Shown here piece by piece: positions 36,954-46,089 of a stretch of DNA of 64,000 bases (position 1 is the stretch's first letter; each line of letters begins with the position of its first letter). Source of the DNA: Muribaculaceae bacterium. GTDB taxonomy: Bacteria > Bacteroidota > Bacteroidia > Bacteroidales > Muribaculaceae. A model generated the notes under the pieces. That model saw nothing but the letters and a program-made list of their open reading frames with translations, did not search any database and was not told where the DNA came from. The stretch lies in contig JAFLTP010000008.1 in NCBI GenBank assembly GCA_022510405.1, positions 1 to 64,000 on the forward strand. The letters are read 5' to 3'. Both the position numbers and the translations under genes were made by a program.

Positions 36954-39389
36954 TTAATCGAAGATGCCTTCAGTGAACTCTTCTATTCCTTCCTCACCGG
37001 CATTTTCATATACTTCACCGCTGCAAGGGTTGAAATTGGATGGGAATTCAAAACGAGTGTCTTGGGAATAAGGAAGTTTAGAGTCATTATAGACGCTTTG
37101 CATATAATAACCATAAATAGGTAATGCGGCTCTGGCTCCTTGACCAAGTGCCATAGTGTTGAAATGGATATATCTTTCTTCACCACCGACCCATACCCCG
37201 GTGACTAATTCAGGAGTGAAACCCATAAACCAGGAGTCAGAATTGGAGTTGGTAGTACCGGTCTTTCCACCCATCTGAGCCTTGATGCCATAACGGCTAC
37301 GAAGACTTGCCGCTGTTCCTCCATCCACTACATTCATGAGTATAGATAAGATTTTATAATACGCATCTTCTCCGGTGACTTCTGTGCGATGCGGCATTGC
37401 ATTATAAATAATATTACCTTGATTGTCTTCGATACAGGTTACAAAAATTGGATCCACTCTCAATCCTTTGTTGGCAAAAGCAGTGTAACCACTCACCATC
37501 TCTTTGATCGGGACATCAACCGTTCCCAAAGCCAACGGAAGAGTTTCATCAATATGGCCGGTGACTCCAAACATTCTCATCTTGTTGGCAAGAGCCTTTG
37601 CCCCCAATTCATATACAAGACGTGCAGAAATCCAGTTGTTGGAATTTGTCAGTGCCCAACGGAGATCTACCATTTCACCTATTCTCGAGGAACCTGAATT
37701 TCTCGGAGACCAGTTGCCGAATGTGGGTTGTGAATTAAGGAACATAGAACAAGGGGTGAAGTCTTGTTCCATAGCCAGGGTATAAAGGAATGGTTTAGCG
37801 GTAGAACCGATCTGGCGTCTTCCTCTTGAAACCATGTCGTATTGAAAATAAGAATAATCGGGTCCTCCCACATATGCCTTTACATACCCTGTTGCCGGGT
37901 CCATACTCATCATTCCGGTTCTAAGGATAGATTTCATATATAGAAGAGAATCATATGGTGTCATTGTCACCGTCTTGCTTCCGGGTTTGAAATTTCCGTT
38001 TTCTTCCTCATATGCAAATATATCCATGGGATATGGTTCTTGGAAAGAAGCCTTGATTTGTTCTTCCGAATAACCACCTTTTTTCATCGTCCTCCATCTC
38101 TCGGTCTGTTTCATCGCGTTTTCAATTAGGTTCATCACCCCGGAACGTGATAACTCAGCCGCGTTAGTGGTATAAGGACCGGTGGTTTGTCCCGCCTTTT
38201 CTTTGAAGAAAGCAGGTTGGAGTGTGCCACCCAGATGCTTATAAACCGCGTCTTCGGCGTATTGCTGCATACGGGTGTCAATAGTGGTGTATATTTTGAG
38301 ACCATCGGAATAGATATCGTAATAAGTGCCGTCCGGCTTAGGATTCTTTTTGATCCAACCGTATATGGGATTGTCAGCCCATTGGATAGAATCGGTGTTA
38401 TATTGTCCTAATGCCAATGTGTAACCCAACTTGCTTTTATATTTGGAAGGGTCGGGTTTGACAGGTTCTTGAGCCGCAAACATCATACGGAGTTCCTCAC
38501 GAAGGTAAGGAGCTATTCCTTGTTTATGGTCAACTCGGTGATAGTCGAGTGTCAAAGGAATATTTTTAAGAGAATCTACTTCCTCCTTTGAAAGCTTTCC
38601 GGCCTTATACATCTGTTCCAACACCACATTTCTACGGTCTTTGGTTCTGTCCGGAAACCGAACAGGATTATAAAGACTCGGGTTTTTCAACATACCGACC
38701 AACATTGCTGCTTCCTCAACCCTTAAATCGGCAGGCTCCTTATTAAAATAAACATTTGCTGCTGTTTTAATACCAACGGCATTGTTTAGGAAGTCAAACC
38801 TATTTAGATACATGCTTATAATTTCCTCTTTAGTGTAGAATCTTTCCAGTTTTATAGAAATCATCCATTCGATAGGCTTTTGCATAGCCCTTTTAAAGAG
38901 ATTGGCGGAAGGTTGGGAATAAAGTTGTTTTGCAAGTTGCTGAGTGATTGTGGAACCTCCACCTGAAGATTTATCACCCATCAGCAGAGTTTTCACGCCG
39001 GTTCTTCCCAGTGCAATGAAATCAATACCGGAATGATCAAGATATCGCTCGTCTTCAGTAGAAATAAGGGCATCCACGACATGGGGAGAAATAGAATTGA
39101 AATCAGAATTAACACGGTTTCCGGACCCGGAAAAATATCGACCCATTTCCGTGCTGCCGTCGGATGCAATTAGAACAGACGCCAATTTATCATGTGGGTC
39201 TTCAAGTTCCTCAATAGGAGGCATGTACCCAATGACACCATTATATATTAGGAGCAAAACAATGCCTGCAATGCATCCCAATGAAATAAAAACACTCCAC
39301 AATAATGTGACGATATTTTTATTTCTTCGTGATTTTTTATATTGTAACTCAGGATCTTTGGGGTCCTGTTTTTTGAAAGAATAAGCCAT
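36954..39389 (-). CDS. Class A penicillin-binding protein 1A (glycosyltransferase/transpeptidase)
   Basis: Bifunctional peptidoglycan synthase of 811 residues. A short cytoplasmic N-terminus and one anchor helix (about 28-51) precede the GT51 domain, with the catalytic Glu in STEDERYLDHSGID and the SGGGSTITQQLAKQLY signature near 145-160. The transpeptidase has the SxxK motif GSTAKPF, the SxN motif TNSNNW and the KTG motif GKTGTTNSNSDSWF. All active-site residues are present. A very short acidic tail ends the protein. It lacks an obvious partner gene and appears to be transcribed alone. Confidence 0.95.
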   Translation of the reverse strand: MAYSFKKQDPKDPELQYKKSRRNKNIVTLLWSVFISLGCIAGIVLLLIYNGVIGYMPPIEELEDPHDKLASVLIASDGSTEMGRYFSGSGNRVNSDFNSISPHVVDALISTEDERYLDHSGIDFIALGRTGVKTLLMGDKSSGGGSTITQQLAKQLYSQPSANLFKRAMQKPIEWMISIKLERFYTKEEIISMYLNRFDFLNNAVGIKTAANVYFNKEPADLRVEEAAMLVGMLKNPSLYNPVRFPDRTKDRRNVVLEQMYKAGKLSKEEVDSLKNIPLTLDYHRVDHKQGIAPYLREELRMMFAAQEPVKPDPSKYKSKLGYTLALGQYNTDSIQWADNPIYGWIKKNPKPDGTYYDIYSDGLKIYTTIDTRMQQYAEDAVYKHLGGTLQPAFFKEKAGQTTGPYTTNAAELSRSGVMNLIENAMKQTERWRTMKKGGYSEEQIKASFQEPYPMDIFAYEEENGNFKPGSKTVTMTPYDSLLYMKSILRTGMMSMDPATGYVKAYVGGPDYSYFQYDMVSRGRRQIGSTAKPFLYTLAMEQDFTPCSMFLNSQPTFGNWSPRNSGSSRIGEMVDLRWALTNSNNWISARLVYELGAKALANKMRMFGVTGHIDETLPLALGTVDVPIKEMVSGYTAFANKGLRVDPIFVTCIEDNQGNIIYNAMPHRTEVTGEDAYYKILSILMNVVDGGTAASLRSRYGIKAQMGGKTGTTNSNSDSWFMGFTPELVTGVWVGGEERYIHFNTMALGQGARAALPIYGYYMQSVYNDSKLPYSQDTRFEFPSNFNPCSGEVYENAGEEGIEEFTEGIFD

Positions 39390-39483
39390 TCAAATACTCT
39401 TGAGAAAGTGTAAAATTACAAAATTCTAAGCAATGAATGGTCCATCTTTAGTTAAAATCCTCTAAATGGACTGTCAACGTAGC

Positions 39484-40086
39484 TTAAAGCTTGATTTCAG
39501 AGAGGTCAACGATTTTATTCACTATGGCATAGATAGTGAGACCAGTGGCGGAATGAATTTGTAGTTTGCGAGCAATATTTCTGCGGTGGGTCATCACCGT
39601 ATGCACCGATAGAAACAATTTGTCGGCTATTTCATGGTTTGTAAATCCTTTAACCACATAAGAGATAATCTCTTTTTCCCTTGAAGACAAGTTCTCTTTT
39701 TCTTCTAAGTCCTCGTTTTCAAGATGAATAGCACTCATTATTTTGCTACTTATTTCATTCAAGTCGTCAGTGACATGGAAATGATTGTCATAAAGAGATA
39801 GTGTGGCTCGATTCAATTTGCTGATTTCAATGGCAAAAATTTTGATATCGGGATTAAGACTGGTTTTCCTGATTTCTGCCGGGTGTAACAAACCACCAAA
39901 AATAGGATTTACAATAATAAGATCGATCATGTCGGCGGTAACCGTTTCAAAGAGAGATTCGGGGGAATCCACCTCAATAACCGAAGGGTGAAAATCCTTT
40001 AGATTTTTAAGACAAGTCACCAATCCTGCCAAAATTACAGGTGCTGTTTCCGCGATAACAATCTTATATGCTTTTAAAGATGCCAT
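39484..40086 (-). CDS. LuxR-type transcriptional regulator with degenerate receiver domain
   Basis: A 200-residue NarL/FixJ-like protein. The C-terminal HTH (about 133-177, LSSREKEIISYVVKGFTNHEIADKLF) is well conserved. The N-terminal receiver-like part is not: the phospho-acceptor position in DLIIVNPIFGG is Asn60, only one acidic residue (Glu13) remains in the usual Asp pair, and the switch Lys is not recognisable. It probably works without phosphorylation. It lies 9 bp after the hemerythrin-like gene and is probably co-transcribed with it, so a link to nitrosative, oxidative or iron stress is inferred. Confidence 0.85.
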   Translation of the reverse strand: MASLKAYKIVIAETAPVILAGLVTCLKNLKDFHPSVIEVDSPESLFETVTADMIDLIIVNPIFGGLLHPAEIRKTSLNPDIKIFAIEISKLNRATLSLYDNHFHVTDDLNEISSKIMSAIHLENEDLEEKENLSSREKEIISYVVKGFTNHEIADKLFLSVHTVMTHRRNIARKLQIHSATGLTIYAIVNKIVDLSEIKL

Positions 40087-40095
40087 AATCTCATT

Positions 40096-40785
40096 TTAAG
40101 ATTGTTTTTCCATTTGTTTGAACATCGCGGGGAGTAAGAGATCGTCTTCTACTTTACAATGACCATCCAATTCCTCTTCACACCGATAGATATCGTATAA
40201 AGCCGCATTCAGGAGATTGGCACTTGAATCGGGAGGGCAATATTTTATAATAATGTTTTTTAGTTCCCGGAGTTTAGAACCCACTTCTTCGTGGTGACGG
40301 CTATACACAGGGAAATCAGTATTTGTAGTGGTTTGATTCTCAATCAATCCTTCCACTTGTTTGAATAGATGCCGTTCCTCTTCTTCCATATGTTCCCTCA
40401 CACTATCTACATATTCATCAAATAATTTGATAATCAAAAAGGAAACATCGGAATCCTTAAGTGTTATCCCATCGAGAAGTTTTCTGCGTATTGAAGGAAG
40501 ATAAAAATCCAAAAAGTAAATATGACTTTGTTTCAGGTAATGGAGAAGTGATTCAAGCGATAAGGAGTTTATGGAAATATCTGTTTGAATATCGCCATTA
40601 AGGAAATTCACAACAGTGAGGAAAGTATTGCAATCTACTCCCTCATCTTCGCATACTTCTCGTATGGTCTTGTCGCTAAACCCTAATGGAATTCCGAATC
40701 TGCTTAAAACCTGCAGAAGTTTATAATCGTTGGAAATCAACGATATCATTTTGTCTTCCGCTCTATATTCTCTTATCTTTACCAT
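40096..40785 (-). CDS. Hemerythrin-domain protein (RIC/YtfE/ScdA-like)
   Basis: A 229-residue di-iron protein candidate. The N-terminal domain (about 1-65) resembles the small DUF542/ScdA-N helical domain, though the usual Cys is in GVDCNTF rather than in a CCG motif. The HHE domain has metal ligands suggested by His and Glu in SVREHMEEEERHLF, SRHHEEVGSKL and LDGHCKVEDDLLLPAMF. The family repairs iron-sulphur clusters or senses oxygen/nitric oxide. It is the first gene of a two-gene unit with the atypical LuxR regulator. Confidence 0.85.
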   Translation of the reverse strand: MVKIREYRAEDKMISLISNDYKLLQVLSRFGIPLGFSDKTIREVCEDEGVDCNTFLTVVNFLNGDIQTDISINSLSLESLLHYLKQSHIYFLDFYLPSIRRKLLDGITLKDSDVSFLIIKLFDEYVDSVREHMEEEERHLFKQVEGLIENQTTTNTDFPVYSRHHEEVGSKLRELKNIIIKYCPPDSSANLLNAALYDIYRCEEELDGHCKVEDDLLLPAMFKQMEKQS

Positions 40786-40804
40786 TTTTTATAAATATGA
40801 GAAA

Positions 40805-40829
40805 GGAATGCAACCAAAAGTCGCATCCC
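40805..40829 (-). promoter_or_regulatory. Hairpin in the hemerythrin mRNA leader
   Basis: On the mRNA strand GGGATGCGAC and GTTGCATTCC form a 10-bp stem with two G-U pairs and a five-base loop, 20 bases before the start codon, followed by TTTCTC. It may be a regulatory or terminator-like hairpin; role unknown. Confidence 0.4.
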
Positions 40830-40909
40830 CAAAGATTCTCATTAAAAACTCAAAATAACTAAAACTAAATCTGATTCGCAGAGATTTATGGCATCTGCTA
40901 ATCACAATG

Positions 40910-40941
40910 CAAAATTACATCATAATAATTCCTTCGGCAAT
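40910..40941 (-). promoter_or_regulatory. Promoter of the hemerythrin-regulator pair
   Basis: Minus-strand ATTG at 40941-40938, a 20-base spacer, then TAATTTTG at 40917-40910. The -7 element is exact and the -33 differs from TTTG at one base. The resulting leader is about 115 bases. Confidence 0.6.
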
Positions 40942-41022
40942 CCCTAAAAGTAGGTAAATTTTGGTAGTGGAGATACCTGAAGTTTGTTAGTTTTGGTCGT
41001 CCGGTAGTCTTGTAGGTATAGA

Positions 41023-41586
41023 TTATTTCTTTTTGACGGAGAAGCCGAATTTGCCGATTATTTCACCAAGACTGTAATAATGTCCATGGCTGTAAGCTAA
41101 AAGACCGGCTTTTTCAAGATTGAATTTCCCGGATTCATCCATAAATTCAGAATCTACCCTGACATTGAGCACATCGGAGATGAACATGTCGTGGGTGCCA
41201 AGCTTAATAATTTCTTTTACCCTACATTCAATGCTTACAGGAGATTCCAAAATAGTGGGAGAGGCCACTTTTTCACCCGGCAACGGAGTAAGCCCCGTTT
41301 TCTCCCATTTATTGTAATCTATACCGGATCTGACTCCCACCCAATCTGTGGCGAATGCCATTTTCGTAGTGGTGAGATTGATAGTGTATTCCATATTCTC
41401 CACAATCAAAGGATAGGATGCTCTTTCCGGTCTTACAGAAATGTAACACATAGCGGGGTCGGAACATATGGTTCCTGTCCAAGCAATCGTGAGCATATTC
41501 CAGTTTTCAGGAGAGTTACCGCAAGTTACTATAACTGCCGGCAACGGATAAATCTGGGTGCCGGGTCTCCAAGAAATTTTTGCCAT
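41023..41586 (-). CDS. Flavin reductase-like (flavoredoxin family) protein
   Basis: A 187-residue FMN-binding split-barrel protein. The flavin-contact blocks are PLPAVIVTCGNSPENWNMLTIAWTG (about 17-41) and MCYISVRPERASYPLIVEN (about 47-65), followed by INLTTTKMAFATDWVG. The C-terminal HGHYYSLGEIIGKFGFS is typical of the flavoredoxin/DIM6-NTAB family in Bacteroidales. Partner unknown; likely cytoplasmic electron transfer or flavin reduction. The start lies just after the phosphohexomutase terminator, so expression probably depends on read-through or a weak promoter that I did not identify. Confidence 0.85.
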   Translation of the reverse strand: MAKISWRPGTQIYPLPAVIVTCGNSPENWNMLTIAWTGTICSDPAMCYISVRPERASYPLIVENMEYTINLTTTKMAFATDWVGVRSGIDYNKWEKTGLTPLPGEKVASPTILESPVSIECRVKEIIKLGTHDMFISDVLNVRVDSEFMDESGKFNLEKAGLLAYSHGHYYSLGEIIGKFGFSVKKK

Positions 41587-41589
41587 ATA

Positions 41590-41623
41590 TAAAGAAAATC
41601 AGAGGAGGCTAAGAAGCCTCCTC
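41590..41623 (-). terminator. Rho-independent terminator of the phosphohexomutase gene
   Basis: Arms GAGGAGGCT (41602-41610) and AGCCTCCTC (41615-41623) pair perfectly around AAGA. The minus strand continues TGATTTTCTTT. Confidence 0.85.
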
Positions 41624-41649
41624 GTTTATCAAGGATTAAGAAAAATTCA

Positions 41650-43398
41650 TTATACACCGAGGTCAGCAAGCACTTTCTTGATTTTTTCCTCAGCCTTTAC
41701 AACGGTTTCTTCGTATTTGTCTTTAGAAGGCAAATCTTCACGAACCTCAACATAGAATTTGATCTTCGGTTCTGTGCCGGAAGGACGAACAGATACCTTA
41801 TCGCCTGCTTCAGTGAAGAATTGAAGTACGTTGGAAGTTGTGGGGAAATTCATTTTGGAAACCTCACCTGTTGTGAGATTCTTGCAATTAAGATCGGCAT
41901 AGTCTTTGATAACCACGACAGGACTACCGGCAAGAGATTTCGGTGGATTTTCACGGAAATTCTTCATCATGGCCACGATTTCATCGGCACCGGACTTACC
42001 GGGACGAACCACACTTACTCCTTTTTCACGTGAGAAACCATATTCATTGTATATGTCAATGAGAAGATCGTAAAGAGTCAAGTTACGGTCGGCAGCCCAT
42101 GCCGCGATCTCGCACATCAAAGTGATGGAAGAAACGGCATCCTTGTCTCTTACGAAAGTTTCAGGAAGGAAGCCGTAGCTTTCCTCACCGCCACCAAGAT
42201 AACGACCTTGGTCTTCCATATTTCTCATCACGTCTGCGATCCATTTGAAACCTGTGAAGCAGTCGAAACATTTCACTTGATTGGCCTCTGCTATACGCTT
42301 GATGGTTTCAGTTGTAACGATAGTCTTCACGCAATATTCACGACCTGTAAGTTTGCCCAGTTCACGATTGCGAGTGATTAGATAGTAAAGGAAGATCATC
42401 ACGATCTGGTTACCGTTTACAAGCTGGTAGTTGCCTTTGCTGTCACGCACCACCAGACCGATACGGTCGGAATCCGGGTCAGATGCGAGCACGAGACTTG
42501 CACCGGTTTCCAAAGCCTTTGCAATACCCATAGCCATAGCTTCTGAATTTTCCGGGTTAGGTGAATCCACTGTCGGGAAATCACCACTTTGAACATCCTG
42601 TTCAGGCACATGTATCACATTGTCGAATCCCCATTTCTTCAAAGAATCGAAAACAAGCATTGACCCGGTGCCATGGATAGGGGTGTAGACAATCTTCATA
42701 TCGTGGTGACGCTTGATAGCATCCGGAGAAAGACTAAGAGTCTTGATATCGTCAAGATACATATTGTCCACGTCCTTTCCAATTATTTCGATAAGGTCTT
42801 TGTTGGGAGTGAACTTGATCATATCAACAGAAGTGATGGCGTTAACATAAGCGATTGTCCCCACATCGTGTGGTGCAATCATCTGTGCACCGTCACTCCA
42901 ATATGCTTTGTAACCGTTGTATTCTTTCGGGTTGTGGCTTGCAGTTACCATCACACCACTATTGCAACCGAGTTTACGGATAGCGTAGGAGATTTCGGGA
43001 ACTGGACGGCAAGCGTCGAAAAGATAAACCTTGATTCCGTTGGCAGAGAAAATGTCGGCTGCAAGTTCCGCGAATTTTCTTGAGTTGTTTCTTACATCAT
43101 GACCAATAACAACGGAAATTTGCGGTTCATCCTTGAAACATTCGTTAAGATAGTTGGCCAAACCTTGGGTAGCTGCGCCAACAGTGTATATATTCATACG
43201 GTTGCTTCCGGCGCCCATTATGCCACGGAGACCACCTGTGCCGAATTCGAGATCCTTATAGAAAGCATCAATTAAAGCAGTGGGATCTTCGGCGTCGAGC
43301 AATGCTTGAACCGCTTTGCGTGTCTCTTCATCATATTGAGGCGAGAGCCATTTTTCAGCTTTCGCCTTAACCTCTTTCAAGAGTTCCTTGTTATCCAT
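41650..43398 (-). CDS. Phosphoglucomutase/phosphomannomutase family protein
   Basis: Alpha-D-phosphohexomutase of 582 residues from the chosen ATG (MDNKELLKEVKAKAEKW). A longer frame adds 27 residues that cover the promoter region. The phosphoserine loop is VTASHNPKEYNGYK (Ser near 147), the metal loop is ASDPDSDRIGL near 310, the sugar loop is GGEESYGF near 405 and the C-terminal phosphate-binding loop is VRPSGTEPKIKFY. The length and motifs fit the bacterial PgcA-type enzymes interconverting glucose 1- and 6-phosphates. It is a single-gene unit, divergent from yicC. Confidence 0.93.
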   Translation of the reverse strand: MDNKELLKEVKAKAEKWLSPQYDEETRKAVQALLDAEDPTALIDAFYKDLEFGTGGLRGIMGAGSNRMNIYTVGAATQGLANYLNECFKDEPQISVVIGHDVRNNSRKFAELAADIFSANGIKVYLFDACRPVPEISYAIRKLGCNSGVMVTASHNPKEYNGYKAYWSDGAQMIAPHDVGTIAYVNAITSVDMIKFTPNKDLIEIIGKDVDNMYLDDIKTLSLSPDAIKRHHDMKIVYTPIHGTGSMLVFDSLKKWGFDNVIHVPEQDVQSGDFPTVDSPNPENSEAMAMGIAKALETGASLVLASDPDSDRIGLVVRDSKGNYQLVNGNQIVMIFLYYLITRNRELGKLTGREYCVKTIVTTETIKRIAEANQVKCFDCFTGFKWIADVMRNMEDQGRYLGGGEESYGFLPETFVRDKDAVSSITLMCEIAAWAADRNLTLYDLLIDIYNEYGFSREKGVSVVRPGKSGADEIVAMMKNFRENPPKSLAGSPVVVIKDYADLNCKNLTTGEVSKMNFPTTSNVLQFFTEAGDKVSVRPSGTEPKIKFYVEVREDLPSKDKYEETVVKAEEKIKKVLADLGV

Positions 43399-43448
43399 AA
43401 TTCTGATGTATTTGTTTGTTGATTTGTTAAGTTTCATATAGATAAAGG

Positions 43449-43479
43449 CAAAACTAATCAAAAAAAATGGTATAACCAA
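43449..43479 (-). promoter_or_regulatory. Promoter of the phosphohexomutase gene
   Basis: Minus-strand TTGG at 43479-43476, a 19-base spacer, then TAGTTTTG (43456-43449), an exact TAnnTTTG. It is back to back with the yicC promoter, and the two overlap by their upstream parts. Confidence 0.55.
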
Positions 43480-43481
43480 TA

Positions 43482-43511
43482 TCTGAAACTACCTTATTTT
43501 AGTTATTTTTG
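43482..43511 (+). promoter_or_regulatory. Promoter of the yicC-gmk-nadD operon
   Basis: TCTG, an 18-base spacer, and TATTTTTG (43504-43511), an exact TAnnTTTG, 22 bases before the yicC ATG. The -33 part is weak. Confidence 0.5.
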
Positions 43512-43533
43512 CAGTAAATTCAGAAAGACTCAT

Positions 43534-44421
43534 ATGATAGCTTCCATGACAGGATATGGCAAAGCGAGTTTTGCCAACGATAAAATGAAAATCTCGGTGG
43601 AGATAAAGTCGGTGAATAGTAAACAATTGGATCTAATGATGAGATTGCCGGCTGTATTTCGGGAACAGGAAACAATTTTAAGAAACAAGTTGACCCCGCT
43701 TTTAGAGAGAGGAAAAGTGGAAGTGACCGTATCCTGTGAGAATCTGATTGGAGAAGCGCCGGTTAAATTTAATACTGAAGTGATCAAGGGATATAAGAAT
43801 CAGATAGACGCATTGATGGGAGAACTTAGTCTTCCGGAACCAAAAGATCTTTTATCGGTATTGCTTCGTTTGCCTGAATCCATGACTTCGCACACACCGG
43901 AAGCTGATGAAGATGAAAAAGAATTGTTGATGAAAGTCTGTCTGGAGGCTGTCCAAAACTTTATAGAATATAGAACCCAGGAAGGGAGAGGTCTCTATGA
44001 ATTCTTTTTTTCAAAAATTGAAAGAATAAGGGAATATTTAGGACACACGGAAAAATATGAAACTGAAAGGGTAAATAAAATCCGTGAAAAATTAGAACAG
44101 CAATTATCCAAGCTCCAGGCTGTAGAGATTGACAGGGGAAGACTCGAACAGGAACTGATTTTTTATATAGAAAAATTGGATGTCACAGAGGAGAAGCAAC
44201 GACTTAGGAGTCATCTGAATTATTTTGAGGAAACCTTGGGAGAACCGGAAGAAACGCAGGTATCGGGAAAAGGGAAGAAATTAGGATTTATAAGCCAGGA
44301 AATGGGACGGGAAATCAATACCCTCGGGTCTAAATCCAACGATGCCGACATGCAGAAACTGGTGGTGATGATGAAGGATGAACTTGAGCAGATCAAGGAA
44401 CAAGTTCTAAACGTACTGTAA
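43534..44421 (+). CDS. YicC family endoribonuclease-like protein
   Basis: A 295-residue YicC/YloC protein. The N-terminal domain begins MIASMTGYGKASFANDKMKISVEIKSVNSKQLD, which is diagnostic. The C-terminal DUF1732 domain has LEQELIFYIEKLDVTEEKQRLRSHL and LGFISQEMGREINTLGSKSND. E. coli YicC was recently described as an RNase; that activity here is inferred by homology. The stop and the gmk start share one base (TAATG), so the proteins are made together. yicC-gmk adjacency is widespread in bacteria. Confidence 0.93.
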   Translation: MIASMTGYGKASFANDKMKISVEIKSVNSKQLDLMMRLPAVFREQETILRNKLTPLLERGKVEVTVSCENLIGEAPVKFNTEVIKGYKNQIDALMGELSLPEPKDLLSVLLRLPESMTSHTPEADEDEKELLMKVCLEAVQNFIEYRTQEGRGLYEFFFSKIERIREYLGHTEKYETERVNKIREKLEQQLSKLQAVEIDRGRLEQELIFYIEKLDVTEEKQRLRSHLNYFEETLGEPEETQVSGKGKKLGFISQEMGREINTLGSKSNDADMQKLVVMMKDELEQIKEQVLNVL

Positions 44422-45002
44422 TGAAAAACTCGGACAAAGGTAAGATAATTGTGCTGTCCGCACCATCCGGGAGCGGGAAGTCCACCATCATTGGAGAATT
44501 GATGAAAGACCCGGGATTAAAACTCGGATTCTCAATTTCTGCTACAAGTAGAAAACCACGTGGCAATGAACAGCACGGTCGTGAGTATTTTTTCATGACA
44601 GAGAGTGAATTCAAGGAAAAAGCTTCGAGAGGAAATTTCGTGGAATGGGAGGAAGTATACCCCGGAGTATGTTATGGCACTTTGGTTAGCGAGGTGGAAC
44701 GTATTACAGGCCAGGGCAACAATCTTATAATGGATGTTGACGTGAAAGGAGGTTTGAATATCAAAAAAAGATTCGGTGACGAAGTTATCACAATTTTTAT
44801 CATGCCTCCGAGTAAGGAAATTCTTGAACAAAGATTGCGTAGCCGGGGTACCGATTCTGAAGACACCATTGCAAAGCGTCTTGAGAAATCCGAATATGAA
44901 ATGGGTTTCGCCGACAAATTTGATACTATTGTTGTCAACGACAATCTTGAAAAGGCAGTGGATGAAGTTGAAACTCGGATTAGAAACTTTATAGAGAAGT
45001 GA
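44421..45002 (+). CDS. gmk: Guanylate kinase
   Basis: Phosphorylates GMP to GDP. The 193-residue product has the P-loop SAPSGSGKSTII (about 13-24). The GMP-binding region is SATSRKPRGNEQHGREYFF, with FVEWEEVYPGVCYGT following, and the lid region contains RLRSRGTDSEDTIAKRL. It is coupled to yicC upstream (TAATG) and to nadD downstream, whose GTG overlaps its TGA. GMP made by the purine operon in the same window is its substrate, although the two operons are separate. Confidence 0.97.
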   Translation: MKNSDKGKIIVLSAPSGSGKSTIIGELMKDPGLKLGFSISATSRKPRGNEQHGREYFFMTESEFKEKASRGNFVEWEEVYPGVCYGTLVSEVERITGQGNNLIMDVDVKGGLNIKKRFGDEVITIFIMPPSKEILEQRLRSRGTDSEDTIAKRLEKSEYEMGFADKFDTIVVNDNLEKAVDEVETRIRNFIEK

Positions 45003-45571
45003 CCATAGGTATCTACGGAGGAAGCTTTGATCCAATTCACACGGGTCATGCGATGGTGGCGAATTTCGTGTCTCAATGCAATATTGTTGACGAAGTATGG
45101 ATAATGGTGAGCCGTCGCAATCCATTGAAAGAACATTCCACATTAGCATCAGACAACCATAGACTTAAAATGGCCGAAATTGTGGCGGAGAAATGCGATA
45201 AAGTCAATGTCACCGATATTGAAATGTCATTGCCCGTGCCATCATATACATATGATACCCTTTTGGAGTTGAAAAAACTTTATCCGAAGGAAACGTTTAA
45301 AATTATAATCGGCAGCGATTCACTTCAAAATTTCCATAATTGGAGGAACAGTGAGAAAATACAAAAGGAATTCGGCTTGATAGTCTATCCCCGTCCAGGA
45401 TATGAATTGCCGGTAACGGAACCCGAAGGCATGACATTTTTAAACGGCGCGCCAGAGTTTGGTGTTTCATCCTCGCTCATAAGGGAATACATACAGTCAG
45501 ACTGGAATATAAACTATTTTGTGCCTGTAGCTGTTTCAGAATATATTGAAGAACATAAACTTTACAAATGA
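44999..45571 (+). CDS. nadD: Nicotinate-nucleotide adenylyltransferase
   Basis: Forms nicotinate adenine dinucleotide from NaMN and ATP in NAD synthesis. It is 190 residues long. The start is a GTG within GTGA, overlapping the gmk stop by 3 bases; the product then begins (M)TIGIYGGSFDPIHTGHAMV, which holds the nucleotidyltransferase motif GGSFDPIHTGH. The second motif is SSSLIREYI near residue 160. No other start keeps the first beta strand, so GTG is well supported. It is followed by an ATGA overlap with the next gene. Confidence 0.96.
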   Translation: MTIGIYGGSFDPIHTGHAMVANFVSQCNIVDEVWIMVSRRNPLKEHSTLASDNHRLKMAEIVAEKCDKVNVTDIEMSLPVPSYTYDTLLELKKLYPKETFKIIIGSDSLQNFHNWRNSEKIQKEFGLIVYPRPGYELPVTEPEGMTFLNGAPEFGVSSSLIREYIQSDWNINYFVPVAVSEYIEEHKLYK

Positions 45572-46089
45572 ACAACGATACAAACCGGTTGCTTGATTTA
45601 GTGGCGATAACGAAAGATTATTGCGAGGCATGTCAGGACGCGACTCAGTATACAAAGACTGAATTCACCGACAGGATGTTGGATCTGTTGCCAAGAATTT
45701 ATTGGAATTTCTTTGATCTCTCGGCAGGAGTTTCATTAGGAGAGATGGATTTCTTTTCGGATTATGTCGACGAGAGTCTGTATGAAGATATAAGATCCGG
45801 AGTGGCGATAGTGATGGGGAGTGCCGACACATTCCTCGAAACATTCGAGGAGGATATGAAATATAGCGAGACACCAATTTCGGCATCAATTTCGGAAGGT
45901 CTTGCGGATTTATTCCAGCCCCTTTTCAATTTTATTTCTGTGGTGCATGATTCCGAGGGTGCCCAACTTGAAGAGGCCTTTATAAGTTGCAAGGAGGATT
46001 TTGAAAATTATTGGAGCCAGACCTTATGTAACGTACTCAGAGCTTTGAACAATGTGAAATACGGATTAAGAGAGGATGACGAATTATGA
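45568..46089 (+). CDS. DUF5063-like protein of unknown function
   Basis: A 173-residue acidic, mainly helical cytoplasmic protein. The pattern LVAITKDYCEACQDATQYTKTEF, LLPRIYWNFFDL and the closing VLRALNNVKYGL matches what I recall of DUF5063 proteins of Bacteroidetes; no enzymatic motif is visible. It overlaps nadD by ATGA and the aminopeptidase gene by ATGA, so it is embedded in a tightly coupled operon. No function can be assigned from the sequence. Confidence 0.75.
   Translation: MNNDTNRLLDLVAITKDYCEACQDATQYTKTEFTDRMLDLLPRIYWNFFDLSAGVSLGEMDFFSDYVDESLYEDIRSGVAIVMGSADTFLETFEEDMKYSETPISASISEGLADLFQPLFNFISVVHDSEGAQLEEAFISCKEDFENYWSQTLCNVLRALNNVKYGLREDDEL

Noticed and set aside
39395-39480. 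A terminator after the LuxR-type regulator
   Set aside because: AGTCCAT and ATGGACC can pair, but the stem is short and broken and has no U-tract.
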